DNA of 10,228 bases. Source: Candidatus Omnitrophota bacterium (GTDB lineage Bacteria > Omnitrophota > Koll11 > Aquiviventales > Aquiviventaceae). Of this stretch, positions 5,622 to 10,228 are shown piece by piece. Each line of letters begins with the position of its first letter. Position 1 is the stretch's first letter. The notes below the pieces were generated by a model, which saw only the letters and a program-made list of their open reading frames with translations, was not told where the DNA came from and did no database searches. The stretch covers positions 1-10,228 of the forward strand of contig JAHFGU010000042.1 of assembly GCA_023247285.1 (NCBI GenBank). Direction: 5' to 3'. A program made the position numbers and the translations under genes.

Positions 5622-7325
5622 CTACTTGGCTGCCTCCGAAGGCTGCTGCTGGTTGGCTTTGTCAGGCTGCTGCAGCTGGGTTTCGTCGGGCTGCTGCAGT
5701 TTGGCTTCGTCGTCGACAACTTGCTGAAACAGCAGCATGGCGTGCTCGTAGTCGCCGCGCTGGAAGACGGTCATCGCGTTGGAAAACAGCCGCCCCACCC
5801 GGGCCGCATCCTGTTTGCGCATGGCGGCAGTCTTGGCCGCGACCATGTCATCCCGCAGCGTCTTGATGCGCGCCGCCTGCGCGGTGTCGTCCGCCTGCGC
5901 TTGGACCTGCTCCAGCGTACGCACGGCCTCATCGAACTGCCCGCGGCTGCCGAGCTCATTCGCTCGCGCGATGCCCTCTTCGATCCGCTTCGCCAGGGCC
6001 TGCGCTTCCTGCTGCTGCCGCAGCCGGTTGCGCTGGTATTGGAGCTCGAGGGCGCGCGAGAGCTGCAAGGCGAGCTGCCGCTCTCGCAGCACGCGGCGCT
6101 GCTCTGCGAGCTGGCGCTCCTGCCGGATCAGGGCAGCCATGCGCTGTTGGAGCGCTTCCAGGTCGGCGGCGATTGCCGGCGGCAGCGATGGCAGCGCTTG
6201 GCCCAACCACGCCAGGGCTTGCTCATTGTCGGAGGCATGCGGGTTCTGCAGGGCCTGCTCGAGCCGTGTGAGCGACGCGTCGCGCTGCCCGTGGAGATCC
6301 TTCACGCGCTGCAGCGCGGCCTCGAGCCCGCGGGCCGTATCCTCGGCGCGGGTCTTGAGCAGCGCATGGTGCTGCGTTGCCGTCATCCGGCGGTGATCGA
6401 GGTCCGCGAGCCGCTCGCGCGCCAGCGTGACCTGGGCATCTTCCTGTTCGCCGGTTTTGTGAAGCAGGTCTGCCATGCCCGAGCGCAGGCTGGCTTCTTT
6501 CAAGGTCAGCCGCCGCGCCGACTCGGTCGCGAATTGTTCCTGGAGCTTGGCGGCGAAATCTTGGCGCACGCGCGCAAGCTGGGCATCGCGTTCGCTTTCC
6601 AGCCGCGTGCGCTGCAGCTCCACCTCGCTCTCTTTCTTCTTCTTCACGACCGCCTCCTTGAGCGATTGCTGGATCGAAAGCGCCATCTGCGCATCCAGCC
6701 CGAGCCGGGAAAATTGGCTGCCGAGATTGTCGGTCAGGACGGAGAGTTCCTGCGTCGCCTGCTCGACCTCGCGCTCTTTGGCTACCAGGCCTTTGGTTAA
6801 GGCGGCGGTGATCGCTTCGGACTGGTGCGCCTGAAATTGCTGGACCTGCCTGGCGAACTCCTCCTGCTGCTCTTGGGTGATCGTCTGGCGCGCCTCAGCC
6901 AGCTGGCGCTCCAGCTTGGCTTCAAGGTTCTTGTGCAGCGCAGTGACGCGCTCGCGCGCCTGGCTATCCAGCGCGCTGAGCTCCTGCGCCTGCCGCTCGT
7001 GCTGCTCATCCAAGAGTTGCACCTCGCTGGCCGCGGCAGCGAGCTTGGAGGCGAAATCGTCATGCTCAATGCGGAGGCGGCGCACCGCCTCTTCGGTTTC
7101 AAGGCTGGTCTGCGCAACCTGCACCACCATGCGCAGCGTGGGGGCAATCGTTCGCGCTTCAGGGGGCACTTGGAGCAGGAAGGCCGGGGAAGGGGGCGGA
7201 TCACTTGCCGCGCTGTCCGCGGCCTGGGCGATGCAGGGCGCTGCGGCAAGCGCGGCAGCGAGCAACGCCCATCTCAATGGATCCTGATACGTGCAGCACA
7301 CTCGGCTCCGCTGCAGAGCCTTCAT
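5622..7325 (-). CDS. Unassigned periplasmic coiled-coil/TPR protein between pilP and pilQ
   Basis: A 567-residue protein I do not recognise as a named family. Residues 19-35 look like a signal peptide core with cleavage after AQA. C31 is not in a proper lipobox because P30 precedes it, so a lipoprotein is unlikely. Residues about 75-355 and 385-455 are long Gln/Glu/Arg/Ala-rich coiled coils, joined by a Pro-containing break near 360-385. TPR-like helix pairs follow at 448-481 (RGQFDEAVRTLEQV) and 509-540 (AMTVFQRGDYEHAMLLFQQV). The last of these closely matches the first TPR of the secretin encoded next (GLAEYNRGNYTAAVELFQQV). The tail is three 8-residue QQP repeats. The frame is open back to 7433, but ATG 7325, 16 bases after the pilP stop with AGG 7 bases upstream, puts the signal peptide near the N-terminus. 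It may be a periplasmic scaffold or secretin partner (inference). Confidence 0.85.
   Translation of the reverse strand: MKALQRSRVCCTYQDPLRWALLAAALAAAPCIAQAADSAASDPPPSPAFLLQVPPEARTIAPTLRMVVQVAQTSLETEEAVRRLRIEHDDFASKLAAAASEVQLLDEQHERQAQELSALDSQARERVTALHKNLEAKLERQLAEARQTITQEQQEEFARQVQQFQAHQSEAITAALTKGLVAKEREVEQATQELSVLTDNLGSQFSRLGLDAQMALSIQQSLKEAVVKKKKESEVELQRTRLESERDAQLARVRQDFAAKLQEQFATESARRLTLKEASLRSGMADLLHKTGEQEDAQVTLARERLADLDHRRMTATQHHALLKTRAEDTARGLEAALQRVKDLHGQRDASLTRLEQALQNPHASDNEQALAWLGQALPSLPPAIAADLEALQQRMAALIRQERQLAEQRRVLRERQLALQLSRALELQYQRNRLRQQQEAQALAKRIEEGIARANELGSRGQFDEAVRTLEQVQAQADDTAQAARIKTLRDDMVAAKTAAMRKQDAARVGRLFSNAMTVFQRGDYEHAMLLFQQVVDDEAKLQQPDETQLQQPDKANQQQPSEAAK
5641..5712 (-). 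repeat. Three tandem 24-base repeats at the 3' end of the coiled-coil gene
   Basis: Units at 5641-5664, 5665-5688 and 5689-5712 share GGCTGCTGC at their plus-strand start. Units two and three are nearly identical. Read on the minus strand they encode DEAKLQQP, DETQLQQP and DKANQQQP, an in-frame 8-residue repeat just before the C-terminus. Because the unit is a multiple of three, copy-number changes would lengthen or shorten the tail without breaking the gene. Confidence 0.85.
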
Positions 7326-7341
7326 GCGCGGCCTGCCCTGT

Positions 7342-7866
7342 TCACGGCTTGACTTCTGGTTGAGCCAATGATAATACCACCTCCTTGTTGGATTCTGCGT
7401 CCGATAATACCACTCGGTTTTCTTCGATGTCAAGCACTTTGAACCCTGTAACTTCTTGTCCGACTTCGAGAAAATACGTCTTCTTTACCGCGGCGTCTTC
7501 CAGAATTGCTCGGGTGCGCGTGCCCATGTTGATGCGGCCCTTGTAGACGAACTGCGGTGCCGGCGGCAGCCCGGCCGAGGGTCCGGCAGCGGCCCCGGTG
7601 GTGCGTGCCTGGGCCGCCGCAGCGCGCCGCGATGACGAGAACGGATTTGCCTGCACCGCTTTGTCAAGCATCTGGCTGGAGAGTGCCGGGGCATCTCGCA
7701 CCGTTTCGTCGGTCGGGTATTGCTGGGTCACCAGCTCCCATGCCTCCGGCTTGATCTCGTCGCGCGTGCCCTTCGCGATGCCGCGCTGCCAGGACCAGAC
7801 CCCGCCTGCCGCCAACGTCAAGAGGAGCGCCATGGCCATGGGAGTCAGAGGGGAGTCCGCGTTCAT
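7342..7866 (-). CDS. pilP: PilP/GspC-like inner-membrane connector protein
   Basis: A 174-residue protein. Residues 8-25 are a single N-terminal membrane segment (TPMAMALLLTLAAGGVWSW) with a short cytoplasmic end. A linker contains NPFSSSRR at 74-81, like the NPF/DPF motif before the homology region in GspC and PilP proteins. An Ala/Gly/Pro-rich stretch follows. Residues 105-168 form the small beta-rich domain (FVYKGRINMGTRTRAILED, LEVGQEV, FKVLDIEENRVVLSD) that in PilP and GspC contacts the secretin N0 region. True PilP is usually a lipoprotein; here the membrane anchor is GspC-like and no lipobox is seen. The start overlaps the stop of the PilO-like gene as ATGA. The last 120 or so bases are markedly less GC-rich than the rest. 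Assignment rests on fold pattern plus position between pilO and pilQ. Confidence 0.82.
   Translation of the reverse strand: MNADSPLTPMAMALLLTLAAGGVWSWQRGIAKGTRDEIKPEAWELVTQQYPTDETVRDAPALSSQMLDKAVQANPFSSSRRAAAAQARTTGAAAGPSAGLPPAPQFVYKGRINMGTRTRAILEDAAVKKTYFLEVGQEVTGFKVLDIEENRVVLSDAESNKEVVLSLAQPEVKP
7370..7413. repeat. 11-base direct repeat flanking a perfect anti-Shine-Dalgarno complement inside pilP
   Basis: GATAATACCAC occurs at 7370-7380 and again at 7403-7413 (plus strand), encoding VVLS twice on the minus strand. Overlapping the first copy, the minus strand reads AAGGAGGTG (7386 to 7378), a full complement to the 16S rRNA tail. No ATG or GTG lies at a useful distance after it. The TTG at 7368 is in the pilP frame 8 codons before its stop. 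It may be chance, or a ribosome loading or pausing site ahead of the next gene. Confidence 0.5.
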
Positions 7867-8741
7867 CGGGCGGGCGCGCGCTCCGTGGTCCGGCTTGCAG
7901 GCCGCTCCGGTTTCGCGGGTCCTGAAGGTTTCGGCCGCCCCTCGATGCGCCCGCGGCTTGTCGGCGGCTTCGCGCGCGGGGCAGCGGGTAGCGTGCTCGC
8001 GTCGTTGGCCGCCGCACCCGAGACGAGATACCGCCCCAGCAGCAGATCGGCGTCGAGGTCGCCGGCGTCCGTAGCACTGAGGCGCAGCGACAGCAGGTCC
8101 ATCATGGGCGTGGCGCGCTGTGCTGCCGCGAGCGTTTTCATCATGTCCGTCAAGGAGCCGGCGAAGCGCACGCGCACCGGCAGCTGCGTCAGAAAGGGAC
8201 CGCCCTCGCCTTGTTCGAACGCGGCCGTCGGATCCTCGATCTTCATCGAGGCCACGCGCTGAAGGCCTTGCGCGTACAGCAGCTCCGTCGCGTCCTGCAT
8301 GAGCGCCAGCTGCGCCAAGAGCCGCGGCACCGCATCCGGCGGCGGCAGGTCTTTCGGCAGGCCGAGGACCTCCGGCGGCTGCGCGCCGCGCGCCGTCGCC
8401 AGCCGCTCAATGGCGCGCTGCACTTCGTGGACCTGCTGCTGGAAATAGAGCTGCGGGTCGGCCTGCGCGTCCTCGGCCAGCGGTGGTGCGGCGACGACGG
8501 CCAGCCAATGCTGGTAGCGCCGCTCCAGCGCCGCGTGCCGGGCCGTGAGATAATTCATGACCTCCTGGTTGGGCGGGATTCCGCCGGTCAAGGTCAGCTT
8601 TTTCAAGGTGGCGCGCGTGCGCTGCACCTGGAGATCAATCTGGCGCAAATGGACCTGCCAGACCGCCACCGCCATGAGGGCTGCCACGACGCCGCCGGCC
8701 ACCGCCGCCCCGGCAGACAGCGCGCCTCGCGAGGCGCTCAT
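7863..8741 (-). CDS. PilO-like inner-membrane pilus protein, resembling the Amuc_1100 family
   Basis: A 292-residue protein. Residues 10-29 are one membrane segment (AGAAVAGGVVAALMAVAVWQ) after a short basic N-terminus. Residues about 32-118 are helical and suited to a coiled coil. LGLPKDLPPPDAVPRLLAQL at 127-146 and the following LLYAQGLQRVASMKIEDP recall the Akkermansia Amuc_1100 protein (from memory, not a search). Residues 186-242 (PVRVRFAGSLTDMMKTLAAA, LDADLLLGRYLVSG) fit the ferredoxin-like domain typical of PilO and GspM. The last 50 residues are a basic Pro/Ala/Arg-rich tail, probably disordered, not usual in PilO. The ATG overlaps the stop of the PilM-N fusion as ATGA, with GAGGAG 11 bases upstream. 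In the PilMNOP platform PilO pairs with PilN through the periplasmic domains. Here the partner would be the C-terminal half of the fusion (inference). Confidence 0.82.
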   Translation of the reverse strand: MSASRGALSAGAAVAGGVVAALMAVAVWQVHLRQIDLQVQRTRATLKKLTLTGGIPPNQEVMNYLTARHAALERRYQHWLAVVAAPPLAEDAQADPQLYFQQQVHEVQRAIERLATARGAQPPEVLGLPKDLPPPDAVPRLLAQLALMQDATELLYAQGLQRVASMKIEDPTAAFEQGEGGPFLTQLPVRVRFAGSLTDMMKTLAAAQRATPMMDLLSLRLSATDAGDLDADLLLGRYLVSGAAANDASTLPAAPRAKPPTSRGRIEGRPKPSGPAKPERPASRTTERAPAR

Positions 8742-10228
8742 CGCGCCGCCGGCTCCTCGACGGAGGGTGGACGCAGCGCGCGCTGCACTTGCACATTGAA
8801 CGCGATGGATTCCCGATCCCCCTCTTTCAGCACCGTGGTGGCCAGCGGCTTCACCGTGGTCAGGCCCGCGACACTCTTGAGCCGCTCGAAAAATTGCGTC
8901 ACCTCCTGGAACGTGCTCGCCCGGCCCTCAATCTGCCCTTCCAGCAGCGTGGCGGTCTTCGTCAACTGGACCGTCGTCAGCCACGCGGCATCCGGGAGGG
9001 CCTCGATGATCTTGACCAAGAGCTGCCCTGCGACCGCTGATTCGAACGCGGCCCCTTCGAGCTGGCTGGTGCGATCATAGAGATCCTGCTGCCGCTGGAG
9101 CAGCGCGCGCAGATCCGGCCGCAGCGATTGGTAGAGCTGCTCGCGGCGCGCCAGCACCTCGAGGACGCGCGCGCGCCGCCGCGTAATCCCCATCATCCCG
9201 ACCAGGCCGAAGACGAGTGCCGCCCCTGCCGCCAGCCCGGCGATGAGGTTCGCGAGGCGCCGCAGGCGTTCGGCCCGCGCCGCGTGCTGCTGGATCGCAA
9301 GCAGATTGAGCGGCATGCGCACGGGACCTGCGGCCTGAAGCGCCAGCCCCAGCGCCGCCGCCCAGCGCTGCGGCTCGCCCAGCCGCGTCCCGCTAGCCTG
9401 CACCATTGGCGGCGGCTCGAACCGGCGCATGGGGGTGGCGATCTGCGCGACGATCCTTGGCTCCAGGGCTTGCCACACGCCCGGATCGCCGACGACCCAG
9501 ATGACCTCTGGCATCGTGGAGAGCTGTCCCCGGAGGCCGTCCCACGCCGAGGCCGTTTCGGCGGCCAGCCCTGAGGCGTCCGCCGCTGAGACCGGGACGA
9601 CCGCGAGCCCGGCTTCCGACCAGACGATCCACTCCGCCGCCTCCGCGCCGAGCAGATGCAACAGCGCAGCTGCGGCGGCGCGCCCGGCCGGCGCGCGAGC
9701 CAGCGCCGCGTTCACGAGGGCCAGCGCGGTAAGCGAGACGGCAGCGACAGGCAGCTCGGCGTGGCGGCAGGGCCCCAACCGCTCCTCGAGGATGCTCCGG
9801 CGCACCGCGCCCACCACGGCGCTGGGGCTGGCGGATCCTCCGATGACGCCCGGGGGTGCTGACGTCCCTGGGCTGCCGAGGAGCCGATCCGTCCACGCGC
9901 GCGCGCGCGAGAACAGCGAGGGCTCTGCCGCGCCATCGAGGCCGATCCATTGGTAGTGCCAGGCCGCCTCGGCGAGCTCAAACGGCACGACCTGCTGCAG
10001 CTCGAACTGGACGCCGTACTGCGCGCGCTGCGCAGAGACCAGCATGGGGGTGACGACGGTGAGGATCGCGGACGTGCTGGGCAGGCCGAGCACGACGGGG
10101 GCGCCGCGCGGCAGGCGGCGCCGCAGTTGCATCAGCGGGTTGGCCAGCGCAGCCGGATTGGAGGCGTCACACGCGATCTCATGCGCGCCGCGGAGGATGG
10201 TGGCTGACCCTGTCCGTTCAAGGATCGC
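8738..10228 (-). CDS. PilM-PilN fusion (GspL-like) of the inner-membrane assembly platform, partial at the right edge
   Basis: The frame is open to the right edge (32 codons before the Met at 10132), so the N-terminus is missing. Numbered from that Met, 10-63 matches PilM: VVLGLPSTSAILTVVTPML, then YGVQFELQQVVPFELAEAAWHYQWIG. VIWVVGDPGVWQALEPRI at 210-227 and RWAAALGLALQ at 256-266 match the PilM C-terminal lobe. MPLNLLAIQQ at 273-282 is the PilN N-terminal peptide (INLLP-type) that normally docks into PilM. A membrane segment follows at about 294-314, then a coiled coil (316-360) and a PilN ferredoxin-like domain (375-452). PilM and PilN are usually separate genes; the fusion recalls GspL of type II secretion. 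The actin-fold phosphate loop looks degenerate (LLGAEA in place of DIGA). It heads the cluster as seen here; promoter and earlier genes lie outside the window. Confidence 0.9.
   Translation of the reverse strand, partial: AILERTGSATILRGAHEIACDASNPAALANPLMQLRRRLPRGAPVVLGLPSTSAILTVVTPMLVSAQRAQYGVQFELQQVVPFELAEAAWHYQWIGLDGAAEPSLFSRARAWTDRLLGSPGTSAPPGVIGGSASPSAVVGAVRRSILEERLGPCRHAELPVAAVSLTALALVNAALARAPAGRAAAAALLHLLGAEAAEWIVWSEAGLAVVPVSAADASGLAAETASAWDGLRGQLSTMPEVIWVVGDPGVWQALEPRIVAQIATPMRRFEPPPMVQASGTRLGEPQRWAAALGLALQAAGPVRMPLNLLAIQQHAARAERLRRLANLIAGLAAGAALVFGLVGMMGITRRRARVLEVLARREQLYQSLRPDLRALLQRQQDLYDRTSQLEGAAFESAVAGQLLVKIIEALPDAAWLTTVQLTKTATLLEGQIEGRASTFQEVTQFFERLKSVAGLTTVKPLATTVLKEGDRESIAFNVQVQRALRPPSVEEPAAR
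8753..8758 (-). promoter_or_regulatory. Shine-Dalgarno-like GAGGAG before the PilO-like gene
   Basis: GAGGAG on the minus strand, inside the 3' end of the PilM-N fusion, 11 bases before the ATG at 8741. The spacing is long, so coupling through the ATGA overlap probably matters more. Confidence 0.35.

Noticed and set aside
5721..6800. Long plus-strand open frame opposite the coiled-coil gene
   Set aside because: Its Leu/Gln/Arg-rich translation is the mirror of coiled-coil codons. No signal, fold motif or ribosome site supports it.
7326..7433. Longer start for the coiled-coil protein (ATG at 7433)
   Set aside because: It would overlap pilP by about 90 bases and put 36 polar residues before the signal peptide. 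ATG 7325 fits the operon spacing and the signal peptide.
1596..10228. Classical type II secretion operon (gspC-gspM)
   Set aside because: The order PilM-N, PilO, PilP, secretin is that of a type IV pilus locus, and no GspE, F or pseudopilin genes are present. The GspL-like fusion and GspC-like anchor keep the alternative alive but weaker.

Overview
The window is a GC-rich bacterial segment in which every supported gene lies on the minus strand, so transcription runs from high to low coordinates. The main content (about 10228 to 1596) is a tightly packed envelope-machine operon in the order of a type IV pilus pilMNOPQ locus: a PilM-PilN fusion (cut by the right edge), a PilO-type protein resembling the Amuc_1100 family, a PilP/GspC-like protein, an unassigned periplasmic coiled-coil/TPR protein, a large PilQ-like secretin with its own coiled-coil/TPR front end, and a second, shorter secretin. 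Gene boundaries are 4-base ATGA overlaps or gaps of 1 to 16 bases, as expected of one translationally coupled transcript.

Downstream (1571 to 567) is a LacI-family repressor only 24 bases after the second secretin and in the same direction. A 143-base intergenic stretch with two inverted repeats (465-506 and 512-546) follows. The N-terminal part of a Rossmann-fold oxidoreductase (423 to 1) then runs off the left edge.

The parts suggest an inner-membrane platform (PilM-N fusion plus PilO-like protein), a PilP-like connector, and two secretin subunits at the outer membrane. The coiled-coil/TPR modules may span the periplasm or bind peptidoglycan. The three genes from 7325 to 1596 look modular: coiled-coil+TPR alone, coiled-coil+TPR+secretin, and secretin alone. 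The pilin, ATPase (PilB/PilT) and PilC genes are not in the window.

The organism is a diderm bacterium. The Amuc_1100-like protein and the secretin with a long coiled-coil front end recall type IV pilus loci of the PVC superphylum (Akkermansia) and its relatives such as Omnitrophota. This placement is from memory of the families and is tentative. No RNA genes, CRISPR arrays, insertion sequences or phage genes were seen. The only stretch of more than 100 bases without a gene is 424-566.
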